Assembly (NCBI RefSeq): GCF_000003815.2
Contig: NC_049982.1
Span: 27,004,269 to 27,068,268, forward strand
Length of the DNA: 64,000 bases
Source of the DNA: Branchiostoma floridae
Taxonomy: Eukaryota; Chordata; Leptocardii; Amphioxiformes; Branchiostomatidae
Reading direction: 5' to 3'
Below are positions 36,001 through 44,489 of the stretch, piece after piece. Below the pieces are notes generated by a model. It worked only from the letters and a program-made list of their open reading frames with translations. It was not told the DNA's origin and searched no databases. Every line of letters starts with the position of its first letter. Position 1 is the stretch's first letter. The position numbers and the translations under genes are program-made.

Positions 36001-37478
36001 CACCGAAATTATGTCAATTCTCTGATTGGCTGACTGCTAGTTAGAGGCCATGCCCAGAACAGTGGAAAACTCAGCCCGGTTAAACAGAGCCTCTCCTGTT
36101 GTATAGGTTGTAGGCGAGGCTCTACATAGGAGAATGCCACAGAATACATAATGATTGACAAAACCAATGAAGTGGTATGTCAATGAAGGTTAGACATCCA
36201 GGTATCCAAGATAGGCCAAATACAAATGTAGCAGTAACTCGAGCAACTGGACATGATTTTGAATACAGAGGGAGGAAAAGAGATTATAATGCTGTGATAC
36301 AACATTTCCTACTTATCCCCAGTAAGCAATAGTGGTTACTTATTGAACTCATCATGCCATATTTGTGTCCCTCCAGTTTGCCCGTCAGTTCAGCCGCGGG
36401 GAGCCCATCACGTTTGACTGGGTGTGTCGCCTGATTGGTTGGCCCGTTGCCATGCCCAGGACCATTCGAGAGCTGATGTACCTGGAGTCCATACATGATG
36501 TCCTGGATGTGTACCTGTGGCTCAGGTAACAATGTACACAATTCTAAAGCCTGTACCTGGTCCAGCACCTGTAAAATTATTTAGGTACAGGTCTGGACCT
36601 TAACATCCGATGTATAAGGCTAGTGTAAAAGATGAATCCCAAATCAGTGATGACAATTTTGAAAATCTTGTAGTTAAATTAAGAAAACTTGAAAAAAAAT
36701 TGTTCTGAGATTCAAATATGTATGTCCTCATACAAAGATGAATATATATAATATATAAAAAGACAGTTGACTACTAAATGTATAAATTAAAGTTCATCAA
36801 AGTTTTTAAGACACAGGTACAGAAACTTGTACCTAAACATGTGCACTACCAAAATTTTTAAATTTCTTTGACGTATGGGGAGGGGGATTTCAGAGATTTC
36901 TCAACAAGTTTCATACATTGTTTTTTTGTGTATGTTACGTCTCGTGATTTACTGGTTGTGTGAAACCAAGATTGTCACTACAGTAATAAACATTTCTAAA
37001 AATCCTTCTCTCTCTGTCCCCTAGCTACCGTTTCATGGACATGTTCCCAGACGGGGGACTCATCCGAATGATCCAGCGCGAACTGGACCTACTCATCCAG
37101 GAATCTGTGTACAGAATCACCAGACTCATCCGGCAGAGCGAATCACAGACGTCTAGCGGCACGTCCGTCAGCGAAGACGAGATTCCGCGTACGAGGAGGC
37201 CGAAGGGACACATGTCGGGGATCCCAAAATTCGACGAAATGGTGGAGGGTGTAAAGGTTTCGCCAGCAAAACACGGAGCAACAAAAACAATAGAGGGTGA
37301 TTCGGAGACTGAAGAAAGGGGACATAAACATCGCTTGAGTGACAAACTTGTTCAGGAGGGCGTGATTACGCAAAGTATGCTGGATAAGTTACGGAAAGAG
37401 TGGGAGAGACAGTCGGACAGCGATGGCAATTTGAACAACAAAACAAGGAAAAAAAGAGGTCGAAAGAGCAAATATTAG
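27093..37478 (+). CDS. SUPV3L1: ATP-dependent RNA helicase SUPV3L1 (Suv3), 5'-incomplete
   Basis: Mitochondrial RNA helicase that unwinds RNA for degradation with polynucleotide phosphorylase (known for the family). Twelve exons join in frame to 675 residues plus stop: 27093-27200, 27989-28103, 28770-28938, 29924-30035, 30579-30748, 32144-32290, 32966-33093, 34139-34358, 34900-34980, 35495-35671, 36377-36525, 37025-37478. Motifs: Walker A GPTNSGKT (exon 3), LVTGEER (exon 4), DEIQM (exon 5), GSLPPGTK and [10 protein letters not shown] (exon 7), [13 protein letters not shown] (exon 8). Exons 9-12 carry the Suv3 C-terminal region ([17 protein letters not shown]), ending in a basic Lys/Arg-rich tail. 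Vertebrate homologues have about 110 more N-terminal residues, including the mitochondrial presequence; those exons are not visible. The end of exon 5 is repeated 11 more times in the next intron. Confidence 0.95.
27490..27965. repeat. Dispersed palindromic repeat (family P) in SUPV3L1 intron 1 (of those visible)
   Basis: Shows the block CTTCTGGGGCATTTCACATTG, the GTATGACATAA end and two facing GAATACAC/GTGTATTCC modules (27570-27655), then a more diverged half ending near 27965, about 20 bp before the next exon. Confidence 0.6.
28505..28725 (+). repeat. Probable retroelement 3' end in a SUPV3L1 intron
   Basis: The text ACTGAAGAAGAGTGATGGC, AAACGTCTTGAAATAAATC and GTTGTAGAGATTGAATTG resembles the 3' ends of invertebrate retroelements (Penelope- or DIRS-like). 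No coding part remains, so the class is uncertain. Confidence 0.35.
29507..29714. mobile_element. 208 bp MITE with CTGTAAATGCA TIRs and TA target
   Basis: Ends CTGTAAATGCA and TGCATTTACAG flanked by TA (29505-29506 and 29715-29716). The interior has repeated GCGGT/ACCGCG modules that can fold. A TA target duplication is the Tc1/mariner rule. A truncated copy sits inside the 52 bp array at 53660-53805. Confidence 0.8.
30686..31783 (+). repeat. 12-copy 88-96 bp minisatellite spanning the SUPV3L1 exon 5 / intron junction
   Basis: Copies of GCCTGCAGCCATCGATCTGG start at 30691, 30787, 30883, 30979, 31072, 31168, 31261, 31349, 31440, 31533, 31629 and 31722 (spacing 96, 96, 96, 93, 96, 93, 88, 91, 93, 96, 93). 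Each unit contains the last ~20 codons of exon 5 ([10 protein letters not shown] to GEEVE or GEELE), the donor GAG|GTACAG, GAG|GTACAC or GAG|GTAATG, and about 35 bp of intron with (ATT)n. Unit 1 is the real exon end. Later units read [11 protein letters not shown], closer to vertebrate SUPV3L1 than unit 1 ([11 protein letters not shown]). In the helicase frame the intron start gives an early TAA in unit 1. Another frame is open through much of the array by chance of unit length. Confidence 0.95.
31864..32000 (+). repeat. Possible tRNA-related SINE fragment
   Basis: Follows the array. TTAGCGGCCCTGCCTCTGG and GTCGTGAGCTCTATCC have loose A/B-box character, followed by a core-like stretch with CTGTACAATGAACCTG. 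Weak evidence. Confidence 0.3.
32400..32816. mobile_element. 5'-truncated copy of the GGCCACAGC Harbinger-type MITE in a SUPV3L1 intron
   Basis: Shares long blocks with 9617-10135: an AATAGACACCATAAA-like part, ACACTAGTGT, TTGGTAACCACAC and the right terminus TTTACTTGCTGTGGCC, followed by TTA at 32817-32819. The left inverted repeat has decayed or been lost. Confidence 0.75.
33165..33362. mobile_element. Palindromic MITE with inverted CCAAT boxes (copy 1)
   Basis: Arms carry GCATTCTCCT and GGCGAGGCTCTTCT at one side, then TGTGGGTTTGACCTCTAACC, AGCTGTCATCCAATCAGCC and the inverse CTGATTGGCTGACAGCT. Shares all main blocks with 35945-36142. Both lie in SUPV3L1 introns. Confidence 0.65.
33748..34098. 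mobile_element. 351 bp hAT-type MITE, 8 bp TSD, just upstream of SUPV3L1 exon 8
   Basis: Termini CAGGGCTCTAGCCAGC and GCTGGCTAGACCACTG are inverted repeats with two mismatches. Both sides carry CCCTGACA (33740-33747 and 34099-34106). An 8 bp duplication with CAG...CTG ends is the hAT signature. The element ends 40 bp before the exon at 34139, leaving the polypyrimidine tract intact. Confidence 0.88.
34405..34840. repeat. Dispersed palindromic repeat (family P), most complete copy
   Basis: ATAGAATACAACACGGTGTA at one end; a palindromic GTATCACCC...GGGTGATGCGG module of about 150 bp; GTCATACCC; a TTTTGATGCGAAATGCGCC block; CCAACGTCCGAATCAGG; two GTGTGATACGCC/GTGCGATACGG modules; GTCCGGAACACCCGTATCG; and CGCGTCACAGGTATGACATA at the other end. 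Internal GTATGACATAA-type motifs bound the second half. Lies in a SUPV3L1 intron. Confidence 0.75.
35945..36142. mobile_element. Palindromic MITE with inverted CCAAT boxes (copy 2)
   Basis: Carries TTGTGGGTTTGACCTCTAAC, CAGCCAATCAGAGAG and the inverse CTCTGATTGGCTGAC, and ends GGCGAGGCTCTACATAGGAG. It is roughly the reverse orientation of copy 1. Confidence 0.65.
36178..36262. repeat. Short dispersed repeat shared with 61100-61180
   Basis: Both carry GATGAAGGTTAGACATCC or AATGAAGGTTAGACATCC, AGGTA, then GCAxTAACTC and CAACTGGAxATGATT. Probably part of a retroelement 3' region; class unknown. Confidence 0.5.
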
Positions 37479-37602
37479 AACCACAGCCAAGCTTATTAGT
37501 GTTTATGTTGTTTTTTTCTTCAGGTTTTCATAATTATAACATTTATCACTGTGACAGACTTTGTACTGGCACCTGCTTTTTCCTCCAGTAGTTAAAACAT
37601 AT

Positions 37603-37608
37603 AATAAA
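37603..37608 (+). terminator. Polyadenylation signal of SUPV3L1
   Basis: AATAAA 125 nt after the TAG at 37476-37478. Confidence 0.7.
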
Positions 37609-37619
37609 GATGTGCTTCT

Positions 37620-38335
37620 CAATCTCTTTTTTATGAGCAGACTGCAATAATTATATATCAATTAAATATGTACATGTACATAGCGCAAACAGGTTGCAAT
37701 TTTGGCCATAATAGAACAAATGCATTGCTGGATTTTGAACTAAAGAGCAGTGCACAACTGGAGGTTCCAGGTATGAACACTTGGATCACTTTATGAGACC
37801 AAAAGATATCTGCCACTCAAAATCATGACATTTTCTGGAACAAAGAACATCTACAGTTCCCGACACAGTTGCCAATTGGAACACATTGTGCTAGACTGCG
37901 AAATTTTACCTTTCACTTCCCAAATATGGTTTTGTAAGATTATCTTACTATCAACTTGTATCAAGGGACTTTCTAGATGATGGTCATTATAAAAAAGTTC
38001 AGAATTTCTAAAATATGTTGGTTTGTATTCATTATCACTAACTTACCGTTTTATGTTTCATTCCAATGTCAATGAGGGTCACACAGGTGTACGGTTAGAT
38101 ATGAGCGAGCACTGTGTGTCTTGTTCTTAGGTGAGACCGCGAAATTCGTTCATAGGTTGAGTAAGTTATTCAGCCCTTGTTTTATTTTAGATATCGCCCG
38201 ACGTGACCTCGTCGATAACCTTAAGCTTGTGGGTGGAAGTGTCGATTGTTTTCTAGCCAGGATGCCTGAACCCAGCCCACAATAGGGGTGGGGGTAGGGG
38301 TAAACTTTCCTTGGGGGTATGTTGGCCCTAGAGAA
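37620..38335. other. No recognised feature
   Basis: Intergenic sequence between the SUPV3L1 polyadenylation signal and the first 322 bp direct repeat. A promoter for the membrane-protein gene may lie here, but no motif is convincing. Confidence 0.3.
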
Positions 38336-38657
38336 AAGGAGCTGGCCTGTGTAGACCCTGGACTGGGCCAGAGCCTTGACTTGTAAAAGTTACCATTTGT
38401 TCAGGTGTTAAGATCGCTCATAATAAAGGTTAGTTATGAAACACCCTGGAACAACAAATCTTGCAGACTTAATTGCTCCAGGGTGTTGCAAGCGCCATGC
38501 AGGGTCATCAAGCAGTACAACACATACTTACACACCCAAGTTTGATTTGCATACCAGTACTTGTTGCACAGGATTTTTGGTCTTGGGCGTGTTTGTCCAT
38601 TTTGCCAGCAGCCAAGTCTAAGTGCATGTTGGGTTTACCTGTCGCGGAGAACGTGTA
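38336..38657 (+). repeat. 322 bp direct repeat, copy 1 (upstream of the membrane-protein exon 1)
   Basis: From AAGGAGCTGGCCTGTG to GGAGAACGTGTA, nearly identical and of equal length to 39618-39939. The first copy ends 56 bp before the ATG of the gene at 38714, so it probably includes its promoter or 5' UTR. The ends lack TG...CA, so LTRs are unlikely. Confidence 0.9.
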
Positions 38658-38713
38658 GAGTTAATCGACCTTTTTCTTTGGGTTCTCAGTATCTCAGTTT
38701 AAAAGTTTGTAAA

Positions 38714-41700
38714 ATGAGTGCAGAGAAGGTGATCTATGGTCCTGTCGGGCCGGGAACGCCTCGTAGCGGTGAGCATGCCTGCGGTTCCCGGGTGAGTCTA
38801 CTGGGCGTGCTCGCGATCGGGGTGGTCGCGGTCTTCACCGCCGCCGTGGCGCTGGCGCTGGTCCTGAACAACATGAGCCAGCAAATGGCGAGGGATCACG
38901 AGAAGATCATGATCCTCGAGGCAAGCGCCGAGCGGGATCAACAAGAGATCCAAAGCCTGAAGATGGCGGCAAAGCGAGATCTCGAAGAGGGTGCGACCTT
39001 CAAAATGAGGGCCGAAGAAGACCGTCGGGAAACACTGGTTCTGATGGAAAAAATCGCCATGTTGGAAGCACCGATCCACGATGTAAGTACTTGTGTATAA
39101 TTGTACGCAGTTGATGCCGTACACAAGCTGGATAAGAAAAATTCATAGCCATCTCTGTAAATCATTTCTGTTCAAATTAACTTAACTTAACCAAGCATGC
39201 TGGCTGTATTAATGTGGGGCTTCGCGACAACGCCCCCTTTTCTGTCAATCATAGAAAAGGTTGTGCTCCACTTTGAAGTCGTCTGCGTAGACGTAGTGAA
39301 AGAAAAACATATGTTTGTCATATCTCTCTCTCTGTGTGTGTGTGTGTTAGATAAAAAGAGGTCCCCATGTAGAACTGTCCCCCGTAGAAAGTGCCCCATT
39401 GCAGAAATGTTCCTCGTAAAAATCATCCCCCATGCAGAAATGTCCCCGCGAAAAAGTTCTCCCCCCTGCAGAAATGTCCCCGCGAAAAAGTTCTCCCCCC
39501 TGCAGAAATGTCCCCGCGAAAAAGTTCTCCCCCCTGCAGAAATGTCCCCGCGAAAAAGTTTTCCCCCTGCAGAAATGTCCCCCATGAAAAAGTATCCCCG
39601 TGTGTCAGTGCGATGTCAAGGAGCTGGCCTGTGTAGACCATGGACAGGGCCAGAGCCTTGACTTGTAAAAATTACCATTTGTTCAGGTGTTAAGATCGCT
39701 CATAATAAATGTTAGTTATGAAACACCCTGGAACAACAAATCTTGCAGACTTAACTGCTCCATGGTGTTGCAAGCGCCATGCAGGGTCATCAAGCAGTAC
39801 AATACATACTTACACACCCAAGTTTGATTTGCATACCAGTACTTGTTGCACAGGATTTTTGGTCTTGGGCGTGTTTGTCCAATTTGCCAACAGCCAAGTC
39901 TAAGTGCATGTTGGGTTTACCTGTCACGGAGAACGTGTACTACTTTGTGTTAGATTAAAAAAAAACTTACTATCGAATCGTCAACCTCACGTTAAGTACC
40001 GACAAGTCGTGTCTGACTGGGAAACGCTTACTTGTGGCGTACCGCAAGGAACCAAGTTGGGTCCCCTTGTGTTTCTCGCGCTCATAAATGACGCGTCAAC
40101 GGTGAGTGAAGACTCAGCCGAGACTTGGAAGTATGTTGATGACGTGTCTTTGTCGGAGGCAAGGCACGTTACACATGACTCCACGGTGCAAACTGACGTG
40201 GATAATCTCGTTTATTGGACAGAAGCCAACTACATGCAACTGAACCCCATCCAAGTGCATAGTACTGCTAATATGCTTTATGCGAAACCCTCCTCCCCCA
40301 CATGTAGTGACTGGTAAGTCAACAACACTTGAAGAAGTTGAATTCGCGAAGATCCTAGGGGTGATCATACAAGCTAACCTTAAGTGGGACATCCACGTCA
40401 ACATGATGGTCAGCAAAGGCAGCCGCAGGCTGTACCTGTTACGGGTATTAAAGAGACATGGTCTAAACTCTAGTGACTTGACATCAGTGTTCTGTGGATT
40501 TATACGACCAATCTTAGATAGAATACTTGTGCCCAGTCTAGGGCCATAGAGAACGTACAAAAAAGAGCTTGCCGCATAATTCTTGGTTCCACCTTTGCTA
40601 GTTACGAAATGGCTCTAGCTATAGACCAATTGTCTTTTCCGTCTCTGTGCAACAGACGACACGAACTCTGTACAAAGTTTGGTACCTCTTTCCTGAGCTC
40701 TTCGTCTTTCTCAAAATGGCTACCGCCAAACCGTGTGAGCCTACATGGCAGAAACCTCAGGTCCAAACACCAGCAGATAACACAATTCCACTGTAGAACT
40801 GCTAGGTATAGGAAGAATATACTACCTTACCTTGTCGACTTGCTCAACAGTTCAAAGTGCTAGAGGTATGAATACGTTTTGAATGTATACACAGTTATTT
40901 TAAAAGGAATTATTGTTATGTTTTATAATGTTTTGAATCCTGCACTTCTATTGCTTCTCATTTTAATGGTAACGTGTGTAAAGCATACTGCAATTCAGCC
41001 GAAAGAAATAGAGGCTGCCATTGTATGNNNNNNNNNNNNNNNNNNNNNNNNNNNNNNNNNNNNNNNNNNNNNNNNNNNNNNNNNNNNNNNNNNNNNNNNN
41101 NNNNNNNNNNNNNNNNNNNNNNNNNNNNNNNNNNNNNNNNNNNNNNNNNNNNNNNNNNNNNNNNNNNNNNNNNNNNNNNNNNNNNNNNNNNNNNNNNNNN
41201 NNNNNNNNNNNNNNNNNNNNNNNNNNNNNNGCCCTCCCCCCTCCTATCAACTTTGAAAAAATATTCAAGACGCCAATAAAACATGCGCTCCCATTTGGAA
41301 ATGTGCTTTGCGTCCTACTTTTTCATGATTTTCATCGCAAAGCAGATCTCTCGCCCCTAGTAAAAAAAGGAAAACAGAATGGCTCAAACTATTTGCTTAA
41401 TAATAGAATAATCTAAACACGCTCAGTTTCATTATAGGACCATTGCAATATGTGACATTTGCAACTGAGAAAGAGAAGAATATTGATAGATATGTACTAT
41501 GCAAAATAAAGACTTATTAAGTCTTAAAAGTTGCATGATTATTGAGAAAATGCTATAATGTCATTGTGGTAGATGACGGGATCTTCCATCTTGTACCATT
41601 TGGAAGTTATGTACAGGTGAACGTTAGCATCATTGAACATTGATTATGCAAATGAGGACCTCATTTGCATGAATTATGAGAACTGCAATGAATGTCTTCT

Positions 41701-42802
41701 TTCTTACCGTAGATTATGAACATCTGTTATTTTGGGGCAGGAAATGATCAACTAAAATAATCCATGCAAATGAGGACCTTATTTGCATAATTCATGACAA
41801 ACATAACTGATACACCAGTCGTAAAGGTTAAGATCATTTGGCGAAGGTATGGGGTCGTGGAACTCTAGATGTCATATATGACGCTATGTCCCTGTGGCAC
41901 GTGTTCCCTCCCAGACCGGTTCTGTGCAGAGCCCGGAGGCAGCAGTCCCTGGTGACGACACTGCTACTGACTCTGTGAACAAGCGTCAGAAGAGGTCTTT
42001 GTCCAACTTGGACGACATTCTGACCAAGATTTCAGGTACGCTCATCTAGGACAGACGTTTGTTGATTTGTTTATGATAATAGTAATGATAAAATAATGAA
42101 AGGTTTATTCAATCAACCATAATACAACGAACATTAGCTCAACATCACTAGAATCTTGTCATTTTATCCATATTGTTACTACCTCTCAAACACCAGTAAA
42201 TAAACTTATAATGGATGAATATAAAGAATAGAACTGCCTAGATTCACGAGACTAGCGCCTGCCTCCACGCCACCACAAACATATTAAGGCTTCAGGGGTG
42301 GCTGAATTGGCATTTTGACTTTCCATTGTTTTCTCATTAATGAATTTTAAAAGAAAGAATGGGACTGTAACGAATATTGATAGATGGGCATGAAATGATT
42401 CTAAATCTGATTTTTGGGGCTATATGGATGACGTCATCAGGTTTTATTGCCCCTAATATTATTTTTTCTATGAGAAAATACAGCACTTTGGTACATACCA
42501 CTGCAATTAAACTATGGTTTTCGTGTGTATAATGACGAAGGCTACAAACTCACCTTTGCGCCAATTGATATTAGAACATAATTGTATTCATCTAATTTTA
42601 AAAAAATCATTTTCTAATAATTACAGATCATTAGTAGATATGAAAATGAATACCGGCAAAATCAGCAATGCGTAAGTTTTGCTAGAATAACTGTTAAAGA
42701 GTCATGTAGAGAATCGGACTGTTCTTGAAAATTTTTGTTCCTTAAGTCCCATTTTCTTGCTCTCCAATAGAATTGCGAAACGGACTTCCCACCGGATCCC
42801 AG
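38714..42802 (+). CDS. Type II membrane protein with coiled coil and furin site, 5' exons
   Basis: Exon 38714-39082 (ATG, 123 residues, donor GTAAGT), exon 41915-42035 and exon 42771-42802 join in frame. The N-terminus is cytosolic (MSAEKVIYGPVGPG), with one membrane segment at residues 28-51 (LLGVLAIGVVAVFTAAVALALV) and no signal peptide. A long charged heptad region at 55-118 is a predicted coiled coil. Exon 2 carries NKRQKRSLSN, a furin-type RQKR|S site; exon 3 encodes ELRNGLPTGSQ. This resembles shed type II ectodomain proteins with coiled-coil or collagen stalks, but the C-terminal domain is not in view and I do not recognise the family. Later exons may fall in the gap at 43986-44085 or beyond. 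Confidence 0.65.
39361..39600 (+). repeat. 34 bp tandem repeat in intron 1 of the membrane-protein gene
   Basis: Unit GCAGAAATGTCCCCGCGAAA followed by AAGTTCTCCCCCCT; about 4 near-perfect copies (39434-39560) flanked by diverged ones. Confidence 0.9.
39618..39939 (+). repeat. 322 bp direct repeat, copy 2 (in intron 1)
   Basis: Second copy of 38336-38657, about 95% identical by eye. It is followed directly by a reverse transcriptase remnant. Confidence 0.9.
39940..40863 (+). pseudogene. Decayed non-LTR reverse transcriptase fragment
   Basis: Reading frames shift several times. The first (to about 40250) has LTCGVPQGTKLGPLVFLALIND and WKYVDDVSLSE, i.e. RT blocks with YVDD. The second (from about 40280) has FAKILGVIIQANLKWDIHV and LNSSDLTSVFCGFIRPIL. 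The third (40545-40863) has ENVQKRACRIILG and a C-terminal region ending LLNSSKC. It is 5' truncated and frameshifted, so inactive. The GTKLGP motif differs from the LINE at 23.9 kb, so this is a separate family. Confidence 0.8.
41560..41880. repeat. Dispersed TATTTGCATAAT-type repeat (family H), partial
   Basis: Repeats of GCAAATGAGGACCTxATTTGC and an end reading GAAGGTATGGGGTCGTGGAA, related to the ends of the palindrome at 44490-46783. Confidence 0.6.
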
Positions 42803-42803
42803 G

Positions 42804-43985
42804 TATGGAAAAAATCAGCGATTATCCATGAGCGAAATCATCTTGATTTGTATTCAGAAATGGTCTCAGCACTTTGTACGAGTCTTCTATGTGGCCTTTT
42901 TCTTTCTTTCTCTTTAACACCTTTATTTCCAGTTTCAAATACCTACATAGTACATACATATTTCAGTCGTTAGCACATCAGTACTGTGTAATGTAAACTG
43001 TCAACAATAGAGTTCGCACAAGATTTGGAAAATTCGTGTGATGTTGTCATGTTTAAGAACTATGGGATTATCTTACTGTTTATCTGTTTTCAGACCCTTA
43101 GAAATTCAAAGAAGTAAATATATAATTATCAGTTTGTTTTGCTTGTATATGTCTTGACAATACGGTATTAGGTACATGCAATTACATCCATTCCGCTAGA
43201 GGGCGCAGCTACACGAGAGGCTAGCCATTTGTGGGGGTATGAATGGGGGGGATCTCGGTAGCCTGACGTGATAGCCAGGCCAGGTAGATAGGCCAGGTAG
43301 GCAGGCAAACCCGATTATCCTTATGTTTGATCTAAGACAGAAAAATTACGTATTTAGCTAGAGACATAATTGAGACATACAATGTTCCAATAGGCTTGTG
43401 GCCTTTATATCTGAAAGCTCACTTGAATTATATTGGTTTAAACATGTTGGAATCATCTATTGAAACGTCATTTATTTCGCTAGGGTGCGCCTGGCGAGAA
43501 ACGACATGTGGCAACCACAGGTAAATAGATATAGCCTCTACCAGGCTTCGTAGATCGGTGGTCTAATTGTAGAAATTGGACAAATAGCACTAGGGGAGTC
43601 AGCCGGCCAGAACAATCATTACCTCCTACTCCGTAGGTCGCAAGATGTTCCCTAGCCGGCTGTACTCCTCTATTCGTTCCATTTCTATGGTTTTCCCAGC
43701 GACCTATGGAGTCTGGTAGAGACTAGAATAAATACACTGTTCCATTGAGTACTTTATATTTAACTCTAGGTACTGGCAAACTACTTGTTAGGTTGGATTT
43801 CTGTCCTACCTGCAAGTGAACAACAATTACTGATAGTGAATTCTATGTAATGGCTAATGCAAACTTTGCTGTCCAGGGCTGCAACTGACCCCTCCCCGCT
43901 AGGGGGTGAGCCGATATTGAGAGGGCCGCTGTAAGCCAGATCAGGCTGATGATAGTGTATAAACATAGAGTAACTCGTGAAGCAT
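42804..43985. other. No recognised exon; one palindromic MITE
   Basis: Aside from the element at 43532-43725, no supported gene feature. If the membrane-protein gene continues, its next exon is not evident here before the gap at 43986. Confidence 0.3.
43532..43725. mobile_element. 194 bp palindromic MITE related in form to 6750-6939
   Basis: Ends TAGCCTCTACCAGGCT and AGTCTGGTAGAGACTA are inverted repeats with mismatches; internal AGCCGGC/GCCGGCT modules face each other. Flanking 9-mers AAATAGATA and GAATAAATA match at 7 of 9 positions, consistent with an old 9 bp duplication. Confidence 0.6.
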
Positions 43986-44085
43986 NNNNNNNNNNNNNNN
44001 NNNNNNNNNNNNNNNNNNNNNNNNNNNNNNNNNNNNNNNNNNNNNNNNNNNNNNNNNNNNNNNNNNNNNNNNNNNNNNNNNNNNN

Positions 44086-44439
44086 ATTCGGGACCATTGG
44101 ACAGGGAGATCTCGGGGATTTGGATTCGTCAAGTTCAGTGCTCCTTCTGAAGCGGATGTTGCTCGAAAAGATATGCACTTCCAGCATCTGGATGGACGGA
44201 CGATTCGCGTGGACTATGCCAAGTATAGGTTCGGTAGTGCTGCCAGTAATGAGAGATATACATGCAGAAACTACTCGGGTTTAGGCAGGAGTCACTACAA
44301 TAGTGGTAAGAGCAGCTACTATAATAGTGGTTATGTTAGAGACAGCTACTATGGTCATCGTGGTGGTAACTATCATGACAATTACCGAAGTTATTATAGT
44401 GACGAATATGAAAGCAATCATGGAGGGGGAGACTACTAG
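44086..44439 (+). CDS. RRM RNA-binding protein (CIRBP/RBM3-like), 3' part
   Basis: The frame is open from the gap edge at 44086 to the TAG at 44437-44439. It starts in the second half of an RRM: RSRGFGFVKF is the RNP1 motif, followed by LDGRTIRVDYAK, the usual last strand. The C-terminal tail is rich in Gly, Ser, Tyr and Arg (SSYYNSGYVRDSYYGHRGG), as in cold-inducible RNA-binding proteins, which bind and stabilise mRNAs in nucleus and cytoplasm. A polyadenylation signal follows at 44467-44472. No intron separates RNP1 from the tail, so it is either a single terminal exon or an intronless retrocopy. RNP2 and the start are lost in the gap. No disabling mutation is seen. Confidence 0.8.
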   Translation: MRDHWTGRSRGFGFVKFSAPSEADVARKDMHFQHLDGRTIRVDYAKYRFGSAASNERYTCRNYSGLGRSHYNSGKSSYYNSGYVRDSYYGHRGGNYHDNYRSYYSDEYESNHGGGDY

Positions 44440-44466
44440 GGAGGTGATCAGGATACTTGCTATGTA

Positions 44467-44472
44467 AATAAA
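44467..44472 (+). terminator. Polyadenylation signal of the RRM gene
   Basis: AATAAA 28 nt after the stop; the dispersed repeat begins at 44490. Confidence 0.6.
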
Positions 44473-44489
44473 GATTTATTACCTCCATG

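Noticed and set aside
39187-39661. 132- and 154-codon frames with repeated Cys-Arg-Asn-Val-Pro text
   Set aside because: Frames through the 34 bp minisatellite in an intron, with no independent support.
38336-39939. LTR retrotransposon with 322 bp LTRs
   Set aside because: Ends are not TG...CA, no target duplication, no primer binding site, and the interior holds a host-like exon.
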